Of a stretch of 64,000 bases of DNA, positions 1-9,063 are shown in pieces. Below the pieces are notes generated by a model, which saw only the letters and a program-made list of their open reading frames with translations, did not search any database and was not told where the DNA came from. This DNA is from Crossiella cryophila. Its GTDB lineage: Bacteria; Actinomycetota; Actinomycetes; Mycobacteriales; Pseudonocardiaceae. A program made the translations under genes and the position numbers. The DNA lies in the NCBI RefSeq assembly GCF_014204915.1, contig NZ_JACHMH010000001.1:4861501-4925500 (forward strand), read 5' to 3'. Within the stretch, counting starts at the first letter, position 1; every line of letters starts with the position of its first letter.

Positions 1-3000
1 TCGGCGATCTGGCCACCGCGGCCGACGACCGGTGCGTGCGCACCAGCTACGCCCGCGACGAGCCTGCCCGGCTGCTCAACCTGGTCAGCCGGACCGAAAC
101 GGTCGCGGTCGCCTGCGACGCGCCGGTGAAACGGCCGGAACAGGTGGTCTCCGACCAGCGCACCCACTACGACGGCAAACCGTGGGGCCAGCCGCCGACC
201 AGGGGCGATGTCACCCGCACCGACCGGGCCACGAGTTTCCCCGGCGGGCAGCCGAAGTACGAGCAGCTGACCAGGGCCGAGCACGACGGGTACGGCCGGG
301 TGCTGCACAGCTTCGACGCACTGGACCGGCGCACCAGCAACGCCTACCAGCCGGAGACCGGACCCACCCGGACCACGGTGGTCACCAACCCGCTCGGGCA
401 CACCAACACCACCGAGCTGCGCCCGGAATGGGGCAGTGTCGCCTCCACTGTGGACGCCAACGAGTTGCGCACCAGCCAGACCTACGACGCGCTGGGCCGG
501 GTCACCGCGGTGTGGAAGCCGGGCCGCACCCAGGGCCGGGACGACCCGCACCTGCGCTACACCTACCAGCTTCGCGGCCGGGACGGGGTCAGCGCGGTGA
601 GCACGGAAACCCTGCGTGGCAGCGGGGATTACGTGGTGGCGCACCAGCTTTTCGACGGTCACCTCCGCCCACGCCAGTCCCAGACCCAGGCCTGGACCGG
701 GGACCGCGTGGTCACCGAGAACATCTACGACAGCAGGGGACTCCAGGTACGGGAGAGCAAACCGTTCCACGCCAAGGGCAAACCCGGCATCGACCTGGTG
801 CAGAGCCTCAAGGAGACCCCGCCGCCAGGTCAGGTGTTCACCGAGTTCGACGGGGCCCGGCGCAGTACCGCCAGCACCCTGCGCACCCCGGTGGACGAGC
901 GGCGCACCGTCACCCGGTATCGCGGTGACCGGACCGAGGTGATCCCGCCCGCGGGTGACACCACCACCGCGACGATCACCGACGCGCACGGCCGGACCAC
1001 CGAACTGCACCAGTTCCACGGCGCCGATCCCAGTGGCGCCAAGGACATCACCCGCTACACCTACTCGATCCGGGGCGAGCTGGAGACGGTCACCGACAGC
1101 GCGGGCAACCGGCCGCTGCGCACCGTGCACGACCTGGTGGGCAACCGGATCGAGGCGCACGACCCGGACAAGGGCGTCTCCCGGATGACCTACGACAACG
1201 CCGGGCTACTGCGCGCCAAGACCGACTCCCGCGGCCAGGAACTGGTCTACGGCTACGACGACCTCAACCGCCCCACCGAGATCCGCGCCAAGCAGCCCAG
1301 CGGTCAGCTCGACCTGGTCGCGAAATGGGAGTACGACACCACGCCCAGGGCCGGCGGCAAGGTGGTGCGCGGGCAGCCGTCCGCGGAGATCCGCTACGCC
1401 GGCGGCCAGGGCTACCGCAGCTCGATCCTGGCCTACGACGAGGGATACCGGCCGGTGCGCACCGAGGTCGCCCTGCCGGCCACCGAGACCGGGCTGCCCG
1501 CGAGTTACACCACGGTCAGCTCGTTCAACCCGGACGGCAGCCTGGCCACGCTGACCCTGCCCAAGATCGGCGACCTGCCGGCGGAAACGATGGTCTACCG
1601 CTACGACTCGATGGGCCTGCTGCGCACCATGTCCTCGGCCGCCGGCAACTACGTGCGGCAGACCGAGTACACCGCCTACGGCGAACTGGCCGAACTGCGC
1701 CAGGGCCCCGACGGCGCGGTGGTCTCCCAGCGCGCCGAGCGCGAGGAGGGCACCCGGCAGGTGGCCAGAACGCTGGTGGAACGGGAGATCGGCACCCGCC
1801 TGGTCGACGACACCCGCTACACCAGGGACCTGGCGGGCAACGTCAAGAAGATCAGCAGCCAGGCCGGTGACGGGCTGGACACCCAGTGCTTCAGCCACGA
1901 CCACCTGCGCCGGATGACCCAGGCCTGGACCCCGGCTGCCGAGTGCGGCACCGGCCCGTCCGGCTCCCTCGGCGGCCCGGCGCCCTACCGGGTCGGACTC
2001 TCCTACGACGCCAGCGGGAACCGCCGCACCGAGACCCGCTACGGCTCCGCTCCCGGCACCGACACCGTGCGCAGCTACGACTACCCGGCCACCGGCGCGG
2101 CCCAGCCGCACGCGGTCCGCTCGGTGACCACCACCGCCCCCGGCAGTCAGCCCAGGACCGAGGACTACGGCTACACCCCAACCGGTGCGACCGAATCCCG
2201 GCCCGGCGTGCACGGCGGTCGGCAGCAGCTCGGCTGGGACGCCGAGGACCGGCTGACCGAGGTCAAGGAGGGCGACAAGACCACCAGCCACGTCTACTCC
2301 CTGGCCGGTCAGCGCCTGCTCACCCGCGACCCCGGCGGCCGCACCCTGCACCTGCCACACGGCGAACTGCGCTATGACGAGGCGAGCAAGACCCTGCGCG
2401 GCACCCGCTACTACAGCAACGGGAAGGAACGCACGATCGCGGTGCGCACCAACGGAAAGCTGTCCTGGCAGGCACTGGACCACCAGGGCACGCCGACGCT
2501 GACCGTGGACTCGGCCACCCACCAGGAAACCCGCAGGCGCCTGGACGCCTTCGGCACCCCTCGGCAGGCGGCCACCCTGCCCGGCAACCGCGGCTTCGTC
2601 GGCGGCACCGAGGACAAGTCCACCGGACTGACCCGCCTGGGCGTCCGCGACTACGACCCCGGCACCGGCCGCTTCCTGTCGGTGGACCCGCTGGTCTCCC
2701 CGCAGGATCCGCAGTCCCTCAACGGTTTCGCCTACGGCAACAACAACCCGGCCACCCTCAACGACGCCGACGGCCTGCGCGCGACCATGTGCGCGGTGAT
2801 GGACGACGGCTTCCCCGGCGAACCCTGCTACGAGGAGAAGTCCGGCGAGGAGTACCAGCGGCGGATCACCGAGCGGCGCAACCAGCTCAAGGCGCCGGGC
2901 CGGTGCGGGCCGCCACGGGTCTGCAACGACGCGTACAAGCTCAAGTTCTGCGGCATGGGCGCCATGCGCGAGATCTGGCAGTCCTGCCCGGCCGCGCAAC

Positions 3001-3467
3001 GCTCGAAGAAGGAAATTGACGACGAACGCCGCGCCGAGGACAACCGCCGCCGCGCCGCGGAGCAGGCGGAACTCCGCAAGACCATGAACTACACGACCGC
3101 GGTCTGCGAATCCCACACCGTCTCCATCATCTTCGTCAGCTACACCAGGGAGACCTGCAACCTCACCGACGCCGAGGGCACCGGAAAGAGTTCCTCGTCG
3201 AAGTTCGGGTTCGGACCGGGCCTGGGCGCGAGCAAGACGGACTCGGTCAAACACACCCCCGGCCGGATCGGCGTCGGCAACCAGGTGAGCTGGGGCGTGG
3301 ACGGCAGCCTTGGCCAGGTGGGCCCCATCGGCCTGGACGGCGGGATCTCCCGGCCGATCTCCGGCAATGAACTCGGTGACCTGACCGTCGGCGGCGGCGT
3401 CTCCCAGGGTCTGGGCACCCCGCGGCTGTCCATCGGCTATGAGTACGGCACCACCTGGCGAACCTAG
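1..3467 (+). CDS. RHS/YD-repeat protein, 5' end cut by window
   Basis: The reading frame is open from base 3 with no start signal, so the gene begins upstream of the window. About 1,150 residues are visible. Tandem YD-type repeats (GYDDLNRP, YDNAGLL, YDSMGLL and similar) run to about base 2600 and should form the beta-cocoon shell typical of RHS proteins. The conserved RHS core (LGVRDYDPGTGRFLSVDPL, then an NPATLNDADG-like segment) lies near 2635-2780. The roughly 230 residues after the core are the variable region that carries a toxin in polymorphic RHS proteins. Here that region has six or more Cys, a Lys/Arg/Glu-rich helical stretch and a Gly-rich end, and I recognise no toxin family. No immunity-like gene follows; the next gene is convergent. 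RHS assignment is secure, toxin function is not shown. Confidence 0.9.
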   Translation, partial: GDLATAADDRCVRTSYARDEPARLLNLVSRTETVAVACDAPVKRPEQVVSDQRTHYDGKPWGQPPTRGDVTRTDRATSFPGGQPKYEQLTRAEHDGYGRVLHSFDALDRRTSNAYQPETGPTRTTVVTNPLGHTNTTELRPEWGSVASTVDANELRTSQTYDALGRVTAVWKPGRTQGRDDPHLRYTYQLRGRDGVSAVSTETLRGSGDYVVAHQLFDGHLRPRQSQTQAWTGDRVVTENIYDSRGLQVRESKPFHAKGKPGIDLVQSLKETPPPGQVFTEFDGARRSTASTLRTPVDERRTVTRYRGDRTEVIPPAGDTTTATITDAHGRTTELHQFHGADPSGAKDITRYTYSIRGELETVTDSAGNRPLRTVHDLVGNRIEAHDPDKGVSRMTYDNAGLLRAKTDSRGQELVYGYDDLNRPTEIRAKQPSGQLDLVAKWEYDTTPRAGGKVVRGQPSAEIRYAGGQGYRSSILAYDEGYRPVRTEVALPATETGLPASYTTVSSFNPDGSLATLTLPKIGDLPAETMVYRYDSMGLLRTMSSAAGNYVRQTEYTAYGELAELRQGPDGAVVSQRAEREEGTRQVARTLVEREIGTRLVDDTRYTRDLAGNVKKISSQAGDGLDTQCFSHDHLRRMTQAWTPAAECGTGPSGSLGGPAPYRVGLSYDASGNRRTETRYGSAPGTDTVRSYDYPATGAAQPHAVRSVTTTAPGSQPRTEDYGYTPTGATESRPGVHGGRQQLGWDAEDRLTEVKEGDKTTSHVYSLAGQRLLTRDPGGRTLHLPHGELRYDEASKTLRGTRYYSNGKERTIAVRTNGKLSWQALDHQGTPTLTVDSATHQETRRRLDAFGTPRQAATLPGNRGFVGGTEDKSTGLTRLGVRDYDPGTGRFLSVDPLVSPQDPQSLNGFAYGNNNPATLNDADGLRATMCAVMDDGFPGEPCYEEKSGEEYQRRITERRNQLKAPGRCGPPRVCNDAYKLKFCGMGAMREIWQSCPAAQRSKKEIDDERRAEDNRRRAAEQAELRKTMNYTTAVCESHTVSIIFVSYTRETCNLTDAEGTGKSSSSKFGFGPGLGASKTDSVKHTPGRIGVGNQVSWGVDGSLGQVGPIGLDGGISRPISGNELGDLTVGGGVSQGLGTPRLSIGYEYGTTWRT

Positions 3468-3483
3468 CCAGGGGGCTTGATGT

Positions 3484-3518
3484 GGCCGCCCGGCAACGAC
3501 CTTCGTTGCCGGGCGGCC
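3484..3518. terminator. Strong bidirectional hairpin between convergent genes
   Basis: GGCCGCCCGGCAACGA and its exact reverse complement are separated by three bases, giving a perfect 16-bp stem. The hairpin sits in the 52-bp gap between the stop of the RHS gene (3467) and the stop of the convergent VOC gene (3520). There is no clear T-tract, as is common in high-GC actinomycetes. Its position and symmetry make a shared terminator likely. Confidence 0.8.
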
Positions 3519-3519
3519 A

Positions 3520-3870
3520 TCAGGCCGGAATGGCCACGTACTCGAAAACGGAGCCGTCGGGATGTCTGGCCACCAGCCGATCCCCGTTGGGACCACCGGC
3601 CGGTGCGATCAGGATCTCGCCACCGGCACTGGTGATCTCCCGGACGACCGGGCCGAGATCGTGGACCAGGACGGTCGCCGTGCGATCCGTGTAACCCTCC
3701 GAACCCGCCGCCGCCAGCAGCAGGAACGGGCCGACGCTGGCCAGGTGCACCGGGCCATGACCGAACTTCCGCGCCTCGGCGCCGGAAAGCGCCGCGTACA
3801 AGGGAATCGCCTGGTCGAGATCGGCCACGACGATCCGGGCCAGTACCCGCACGATGTTGGACACTGTCAC
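3520..3870 (-). CDS. VOC (glyoxalase/bleomycin-resistance) superfamily protein
   Basis: This 116-residue single-module VOC protein is the last gene of the 8989-3520 operon, 5 bp after the P450 stop. The N-terminal VLARIVVADLDQAIPLYAALSGAE and C-terminal ARHPDGSVFEYV segments are typical of the beta-alpha-beta-beta-beta VOC fold; members are dioxygenases, isomerases, or drug-binding proteins. The start is a GTG with only a weak purine-rich stretch upstream, suggesting translation coupled to the P450 gene. The substrate cannot be predicted. A role in tailoring or self-protection for the small cluster is an inference from position. Confidence 0.75.
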   Translation of the reverse strand: MTVSNIVRVLARIVVADLDQAIPLYAALSGAEARKFGHGPVHLASVGPFLLLAAAGSEGYTDRTATVLVHDLGPVVREITSAGGEILIAPAGGPNGDRLVARHPDGSVFEYVAIPA

Positions 3871-3875
3871 TCCCG

Positions 3876-5081
3876 CTACCAGGTGACCGGCAGCGAATGG
3901 ACGCCGTAGGTCACGTTTGATCTGCGATAGGAAACCTCGGTGAAGTCGATCGCCAGCCGGAGCGTGCGGAATCTCCGCAGCAGCGCGGGGAAGGCGAGGT
4001 TCAGCTCCATCCTGGCCAGTGGCAGGCCAACGCAGTGGTGGATGCCGTAGCCGTAGGCCAGATGGGACTGTCTTGGCCGGTCGAAATCCAGATGGTCCGG
4101 CCGGGGGAACCGGGCGGGGTCACGGTTTGCCGCCGGAAGTGACACCAGCACCTGATCGCCGCGCCGGATCGTGGTCCCGTTCACCACCACGTCCTCGGTG
4201 GCGGTCCGGATCTCGCCGTGCTGCGGGATGCAGACGTACCGGACCAGTTCGTCCACCGCCGAGTCCACGATCGCCGGGTCATCGCGCAGACGGGCGAGCT
4301 GATCGGGGTTGCGCAGCAGGGCCAGGGTGCCGATGCCGAGCATGTTGGCGGTGGTCTCGTGCCCTGCCACCAGCAACAGGTTGCCGATCCCGACGAGTTC
4401 CTCGTCCGTGACCTCCTTGCCGTGCCGGCGGATCACCCGGCCCAGCAGGTTGTCACCGGGGTCGGCCCTGGCGGCCGCCACCTGGGCGCGCATCCCGGCG
4501 CGCAGCGCGTCCCTGGCCGGGATCAGCGTGTCCACAGTGGACATGACGTCGGTCATGATCCTGGTAAGGCTGGCGAAGTCGAATTCGTTCGCGGTCAGGC
4601 CGAGCAGTTCGCGGATGAGCGTTGACGGCGCGGGCAAGGCGAACAGGGCGACCAGGTCGACCGGTGGTCCGGCGGCGGCCATCGCCGCGAGCCGCTCCTC
4701 GGCGATCTCGGCGAATCTCGGCCGCAGCGCCCGCACCCGCTGTTCGGTGAACTCGCCCGCGATCAGCTGCCGCAGCCGGGTGTGCTCGGGTGGATCGCAT
4801 TCGATGAACGTCCCCGGCTGCTGCGACCGCAGTTCCTCGGCCAACGTCCGATCTTGAGGCTCTGGCAGCACGATCCCCAGCGGGGTCAGCGCACTGCTGA
4901 ACCGGGCATCGCCGAGTACCTGGCGTGCGTCCTCGAACCGGGTGATGAGCCAGGCTTCGTCGCCGCCGTTGAGCGCGACCCGGGACACCGGCCGGGTGGC
5001 GCGGAGTTCGGCGAAGGCGGGATCCGGGTCGAACGGGCACCCGGCGGCACGCCGGTACGGCAGCGGCAAGGGCTCGGTCAC
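3876..5081 (-). CDS. Cytochrome P450, bacterial class I type
   Basis: This 401-residue P450 has an I-helix oxygen-binding motif AGHETT (residues 239-244), an ExxR motif ELVR (278-281) and a heme loop YGYGIHHCVG with ligand Cys350. Length and motifs fit the CYP105/107-like bacterial group that takes electrons from a ferredoxin; no ferredoxin gene is adjacent. The GTG start overlaps the stop of the upstream ATC-hydrolase-like gene by 4 bp (GTGA), so the two are translationally coupled. The P450 presumably oxidises an intermediate of the pathway encoded by this six-gene operon. The substrate is unknown. Confidence 0.95.
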   Translation of the reverse strand: MTEPLPLPYRRAAGCPFDPDPAFAELRATRPVSRVALNGGDEAWLITRFEDARQVLGDARFSSALTPLGIVLPEPQDRTLAEELRSQQPGTFIECDPPEHTRLRQLIAGEFTEQRVRALRPRFAEIAEERLAAMAAAGPPVDLVALFALPAPSTLIRELLGLTANEFDFASLTRIMTDVMSTVDTLIPARDALRAGMRAQVAAARADPGDNLLGRVIRRHGKEVTDEELVGIGNLLLVAGHETTANMLGIGTLALLRNPDQLARLRDDPAIVDSAVDELVRYVCIPQHGEIRTATEDVVVNGTTIRRGDQVLVSLPAANRDPARFPRPDHLDFDRPRQSHLAYGYGIHHCVGLPLARMELNLAFPALLRRFRTLRLAIDFTEVSYRRSNVTYGVHSLPVTW

Positions 5082-5545
5082 AACCTGCCCCTTTCCGTGG
5101 TGCCGCCGGGAACCTGGACGGTCCAGTGGCAGCTGCGTTCGCCCAGTTCGTGCGTCACCTCGACGCCGATCCTGGCCGCCGTGCGGTGATGCAGGTCGAC
5201 GCAGTATTCGCAGGGGCGCTTCAGGGTGAGTTCGACGCCCTGTGCCTGGGCGCGTTCGCGGTAGTCGTAGATGCCGCAGCGGCGGACGTCGAGTGTGGTG
5301 GTGTCCGGCTCGTCGGTCCGGACCATCTCGGAGCCGTAGACGTCCAGCATGCTCGCCAGTCCCGTCAGCAGGTCGCGGGCGCGATCGGCCGGGTCGGCGA
5401 CGCGGGCGCGCATGGCCGTGGCGTTGATGGTGGCCACGTGGTCCGTCCAGGCGGGCAGGCCGTCGGCGCCGAGGTACTTCTCGATCGCGGCCTGGGTCCG
5501 GAAGTAGACGCCGAGCACGAACTGGGTTTTCTCCTCCGCGGACAT
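5078..5545 (-). CDS. Small Cys-containing protein resembling L-2-amino-thiazoline-4-carboxylate hydrolase family
   Basis: This 155-residue protein has a C-terminal half of the pattern RRC...PCEYC...SCHWTV. The spacing resembles the ATC_hydrolase Pfam family, in which a Cys-rich region ends in a C-x-F/W strand. Some family members hydrolyse 2-amino-thiazoline-4-carboxylate; many are uncharacterised proteins in biosynthetic clusters. The N-terminal half is helical and unremarkable. The gene lies 6 bp after the PaaK-like gene and overlaps the P450 start by 4 bp, so it is an integral operon member. The family call rests on motif spacing by eye and could be wrong; a zinc-binding or carrier role is an alternative. 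Confidence 0.5.
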   Translation of the reverse strand: MSAEEKTQFVLGVYFRTQAAIEKYLGADGLPAWTDHVATINATAMRARVADPADRARDLLTGLASMLDVYGSEMVRTDEPDTTTLDVRRCGIYDYRERAQAQGVELTLKRPCEYCVDLHHRTAARIGVEVTHELGERSCHWTVQVPGGTTERGRL

Positions 5546-5551
5546 GGCGGG

Positions 5552-7039
5552 TCAGGCTCCTCCGGTCAGTTGGGGCAGTGGGCGCGGACCCGCGGCGGTC
5601 TCGATGTCGGCGAGTGAGCCGCGGACGATCTCGGCGATGGGCGGTGGGAGCCGGTCGGTCAAGGCCTGGTCATCCAGGTCGACCAGCCGGGAGAGCTTCC
5701 AGCCGAGATAGGAGCCGAGGGAGGCCAGCGGTGGCAGCGCCGGGACCGTCCGCAGCACCAGGCGGCGACCGTGGAACACGGTGGCCAGTCGCCGTCGTAT
5801 CGCGGCGAGGCCGAACGCGGTGGGTTCCCGATCCGTGGTGACCAGGCACACGACCTCGGATTTCCGCAGCGCGAGCAGGTAGTTGAGGACGGTGAAGCCC
5901 GCCAGGTCCTGGTCGTTCTCGCCCCACAAAACGGATTCCACTTCCTCCTGGCGGATGTGGTCACCGCCGAGGCGGAGGACGTCCTGTGCGCGGCCCAGCG
6001 TGCGCACCACCGGCAGCGCGACTCCGCAGGGGCACGGGATGCCGCTCACCTCGACCAGGTCGCCGGTCTGGTAGCGCAGCAACGGGCGCGCCTCCAGGTC
6101 AAGGCAGGTGACCACCAGCTCGCCTCGATCAGCGCGTTCCCTGTCGAGCAGCCGGATTCCCCGGGCGTCGGCCAGCTCGAACAGGTAGCTCTGCGTCTGG
6201 AGGTGCAGGCTGCCGTGTTCACAGGTGGCGGCGGTGGTGCCGGTCTCTGACGAGCCGAAGCTGCCGACGAACGCTCGCGCGCCGGTCAACCGTTCCAGGT
6301 GCCGCAGCAGGGCTGGGCCGGTCTGCTCGGCCAGGAGCATCAGCTTGCGGAACCGGGGGAGCGGCTCGTCGTGCCGGTACGCGAAGTGCAGCATTTCCAG
6401 CAGTCGCGACGGAGAGCCCACATAGGTGCTGATCGAGAGTTCGCGGAGCAGGCGCAGGATCCGGGTGTAGTCGCCGGTGACGTTGTCCACCCACAGGCGG
6501 ACCGACAGCAGGCCGAGGTACTCCAGCACCTTCTCGAACTGGTACCCGGCGGGCGCGAACGGCCCGTTGATCAGGATCAGCGCCGAATCCGACGGACCGA
6601 GCACCCGGCCCCACATCTCGCCGATGTTGATGGTGTTCGCGGCGAGGTCCTCCAGCGCCTTGGGCGCGGCCACCGGATCACCGGTGGTGCCCGAGGACTC
6701 GTAGTAGTGCAGGAACTCGTTCACCGGCCGGGTGAACACCTCGCGGGACCCGGCCCGGAACTCCGCCCTGGTGAGGATCGGCAACTCGGCCAGCGTCTTC
6801 TCGATGAAGGCTGATGGTTCCTCATCCCGTTCTCGTACAACGGGTTCCTTGTCTCGCCAACGGGCCAGACTGCCGCTGAATCGCGGGGAGTCCGCAGCGG
6901 CGGCGAGTGTTCGAGCCAGCTTGTCCGCCCGTAGCGAGTCGAGGTCCGGCGCACCGGTGTGCGCGAGGCGGACTTCCTTGATCCGGCGGTCCACCAGATC
7001 CGCGTAGTCCGTGCGCAACTTCTGGTCTTTGAACAGCAT
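5552..7039 (-). CDS. Phenylacetate-CoA ligase (PaaK)-like adenylate-forming enzyme
   Basis: This 495-residue protein belongs to the AMP-binding superfamily. The P-loop-like A3 motif YYESSGTTGDP is at residues 112-122, followed by a GSFGSSETGTT segment (A5-like) and RYQTGDLVEV (A7-like). Overall layout and length match PaaK-type ligases rather than NRPS adenylation domains. It should activate a carboxylate as an acyl-adenylate and pass it to CoA or another acceptor. The longer frame back to 7291 is a shadow of the M24 gene. I chose the ATG at 7039 because GGTGGAG lies about 7 bp upstream and it follows the M24 stop by 17 bp. The acid substrate is unknown. Confidence 0.85.
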   Translation of the reverse strand: MLFKDQKLRTDYADLVDRRIKEVRLAHTGAPDLDSLRADKLARTLAAAADSPRFSGSLARWRDKEPVVRERDEEPSAFIEKTLAELPILTRAEFRAGSREVFTRPVNEFLHYYESSGTTGDPVAAPKALEDLAANTINIGEMWGRVLGPSDSALILINGPFAPAGYQFEKVLEYLGLLSVRLWVDNVTGDYTRILRLLRELSISTYVGSPSRLLEMLHFAYRHDEPLPRFRKLMLLAEQTGPALLRHLERLTGARAFVGSFGSSETGTTAATCEHGSLHLQTQSYLFELADARGIRLLDRERADRGELVVTCLDLEARPLLRYQTGDLVEVSGIPCPCGVALPVVRTLGRAQDVLRLGGDHIRQEEVESVLWGENDQDLAGFTVLNYLLALRKSEVVCLVTTDREPTAFGLAAIRRRLATVFHGRRLVLRTVPALPPLASLGSYLGWKLSRLVDLDDQALTDRLPPPIAEIVRGSLADIETAAGPRPLPQLTGGA

Positions 7040-7056
7040 GCGAACTCCACCTGCGG

Positions 7057-8310
7057 TCAGGCCGCCCGCAGCAGCCGGGCGGTGTAGGGGTTGAGTTCGA
7101 TCGCCTCGTCCGCGCCGACGAGGACGGTGCCGCCGAGGGTGATCAGGCGGCGGCCGAACCCGCAGCTGGGCTCGAAGGCGAAGCTCATGCCGGGCGTCAG
7201 TTCGAGGTCGGCGAGCAGCGTGGGGATACCGGGCACCGCTGGATAGCGCTCGATGCCCTCGACCTGGCTGAAGTCGATCGGGACCCGGCACAGCGCGGCG
7301 ATCGGGTTGAGCCCGTGGATCTGCGGGCCCTTGACCCAGCCGCCGGCCTCGGCCAGTGGCGCGAGCATCGCCTCGGCGACCTCACCGAACTTCCGCTTGG
7401 CGCGCAACGTCTCCAGCCCGGCCCGGTAGCAGTCCTGGGCGACGCGGGCAGCGCGCTCGACGTCCGGGTGCGGCTCGCCGACGGCGATGGCGACCTGATG
7501 CTGGGTGGCACGCATGCCGAACTGGCCGAAGATCTCCGCGGTGATCACATCGCCCTCTCGCAGCACCCGCGGGGCCTGGGGGCGGTAGGCCCACTGGGGC
7601 GGGCCCCAGACCACCGGTTCCGGGCCGGAGTAGAAGTGCATCTGCGGAACCGCGGTGCCGCGCAGGTAGGCCGCGGACATGCCGGCCGCGTACACCTCGT
7701 TCTCCCGGATCCCCGGCCGGGCCGTCTCGACCATGGCCTGGGCCATGGCGTCGCCGATGGCCGCCGAATGCCGCACCACCGCCACTTCCTCCGCGCTGAG
7801 GTCCATCATCAGCCTGGCCAGGCCGAAGCCCGCGGCCGTGAACCTGGCCTCGGGGAACCGCGCCACGATGGCGTCCCAGAGCGTGAAGGGGATGATCCCT
7901 TCCGGATGGGCCGGGATGTAGGGCTCCAGGCCGGCGACGCCGATGGCGGCCTTGGCCAGCCCGTGCTCCTGGAGCACCTCCGCCACCGTGGCGGCGCCCC
8001 GGCCAACTCGGACGTTGCCCGCCGCGATCCACAGGGCGTCACCGCGGCGCACGCCCTCCAGGTGGTCGAAGACGAAGCTCGGCACCGGGGTGAGCGCGAT
8101 GGGTTCGCCGTCACGCGGGAACACGATGGTCTGCCCCGGCCGGTCGTTGGTGAACCAGGTGTCCAGGTAGTACGGGGCAGGCCCGTTGTCCTCGTGCTCG
8201 CCGAAGACGATCAGCGCGTCCAGACCCTCCCGGTCCATGAACTCCCGCGCCAGGTTCCAGCGGCGGTCGCGTTCGGCCGGGGAGTAGGTCGGTACGACCA
8301 GTTCGGTCAT
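7057..8310 (-). CDS. M24-family (Xaa-Pro aminopeptidase/creatinase-like) protein lacking canonical metal ligands
   Basis: This 417-residue protein has the two-domain layout of M24 proteins: an N-terminal creatinase_N-like domain and a C-terminal pita-bread domain. The His of GPQIHGLN and the Glu of FAFEPS are present. The first Asp ligand is replaced by Glu (AEIFG), the second Asp by a non-ligand (GMRATQHQ), and the last Glu by Gly (ITLGGTVLV). It is therefore unlikely to be a dinuclear metallopeptidase and may act like creatinase, a metal-free C-N hydrolase of this fold, or be a pseudo-enzyme. The ATG at 8310 has AGGAG 6 bp upstream; an earlier in-frame start at 8337 is less likely. Confidence 0.85.
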   Translation of the reverse strand: MTELVVPTYSPAERDRRWNLAREFMDREGLDALIVFGEHEDNGPAPYYLDTWFTNDRPGQTIVFPRDGEPIALTPVPSFVFDHLEGVRRGDALWIAAGNVRVGRGAATVAEVLQEHGLAKAAIGVAGLEPYIPAHPEGIIPFTLWDAIVARFPEARFTAAGFGLARLMMDLSAEEVAVVRHSAAIGDAMAQAMVETARPGIRENEVYAAGMSAAYLRGTAVPQMHFYSGPEPVVWGPPQWAYRPQAPRVLREGDVITAEIFGQFGMRATQHQVAIAVGEPHPDVERAARVAQDCYRAGLETLRAKRKFGEVAEAMLAPLAEAGGWVKGPQIHGLNPIAALCRVPIDFSQVEGIERYPAVPGIPTLLADLELTPGMSFAFEPSCGFGRRLITLGGTVLVGADEAIELNPYTARLLRAA

Positions 8311-8344
8311 GTCGTTCTCCTGATGTGGTTGCGCCAACCCGACT

Positions 8345-8989
8345 TCACGCGGCGCGGACCTGCTCGGTCAGCGCACCGGCCTGGCGGCGCGCCTGCTGGT
8401 GGGCGTTGGCCAGGGAGGTCTCGTGCATCCCGATGAACTGGCTGAGGATGGGCACGACCGGGGCGAGGCCGAACTCGATGGTGATGAACTCGAGGTCGAG
8501 GCCGAGTTCACGGCCCAGGCTCTCCCGGATGTGCGGCACCAGGTGGTCCCGGCCCTCGTGCGGGGCGCCGGGCCCGTAGGCGCCGCCGCGGGAGGAGATG
8601 ACGGTGGTGGCGCGGCCGGCGGCAGGCGGCGGTCCGTCGGGCAGGTTGTAGGTGCGCCCGAAGATGATGATCTGGTCCATCCACGCCTTGAACGAGGACG
8701 GGACGCCGTAGTTGTACAGCGGCACGGTGAACAGGTAGCCGGTGGCGCCGAGGAACTCCTCGACCAGTTCGTCCTGCACCGCCGCGGCGGCCTGCTGTTC
8801 CGGGGTGTGCTGGGCGGGGTCGGTCAGCCGGGCGGTGATGCCCGCGGCGGTGAGGTGCGGGACCGGGGTGGCGGCCAGATCGCGGTGGACCACCTCGCCT
8901 GGCCAGACCTCGAGGTAGGAGCGCGCGACCTGGCGCGAGATCGACTCGGCGTCGAAAGAGGTGGCGTCAATGTGCAACAGATAGGACAT
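8345..8989 (-). CDS. FMN-dependent NADH azoreductase / flavodoxin-fold quinone reductase
   Basis: This 214-residue flavodoxin-like protein is of the AzoR/NQO family. Evidence is the N-terminal phosphate-loop region after LLHIDATSF, the segment FTVPLYNYGVPSSFKAWMDQI and TVISSRGGAYG, both typical of AzoR. It should reduce quinones, azo or nitro groups with NADH through FMN. It is the first gene of the minus-strand operon and diverges from the HxlR regulator at 9221, the usual arrangement in electrophile/quinone sensing. I chose the ATG at 8989 because it begins the beta-1 strand; no good Shine-Dalgarno is visible, and an ATG at 9004 is possible. Confidence 0.85.
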   Translation of the reverse strand: MSYLLHIDATSFDAESISRQVARSYLEVWPGEVVHRDLAATPVPHLTAAGITARLTDPAQHTPEQQAAAAVQDELVEEFLGATGYLFTVPLYNYGVPSSFKAWMDQIIIFGRTYNLPDGPPPAAGRATTVISSRGGAYGPGAPHEGRDHLVPHIRESLGRELGLDLEFITIEFGLAPVVPILSQFIGMHETSLANAHQQARRQAGALTEQVRAA

Positions 8990-9063
8990 GACAACTCGAT
9001 TCATCGGAATACAGACAACTTGTGCGCTGCCCCATGATGCATCACTATCGGAGACCTTACAAA

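Noticed and set aside
1206-3596. Minus-strand frame of about 800 codons opposite the RHS gene
   Set aside because: It lies antisense to clear YD repeats and the RHS core, crosses the terminator hairpin, and has no family features.
5552-7039. PaaK-like ligase as the missing starter-loading enzyme of the NRPS operon
   Set aside because: It belongs to a separate operon over 24 kb away with its own regulators and looks like a CoA-ligase type, not a DhbE/YbtE type; kept only as a remote possibility.
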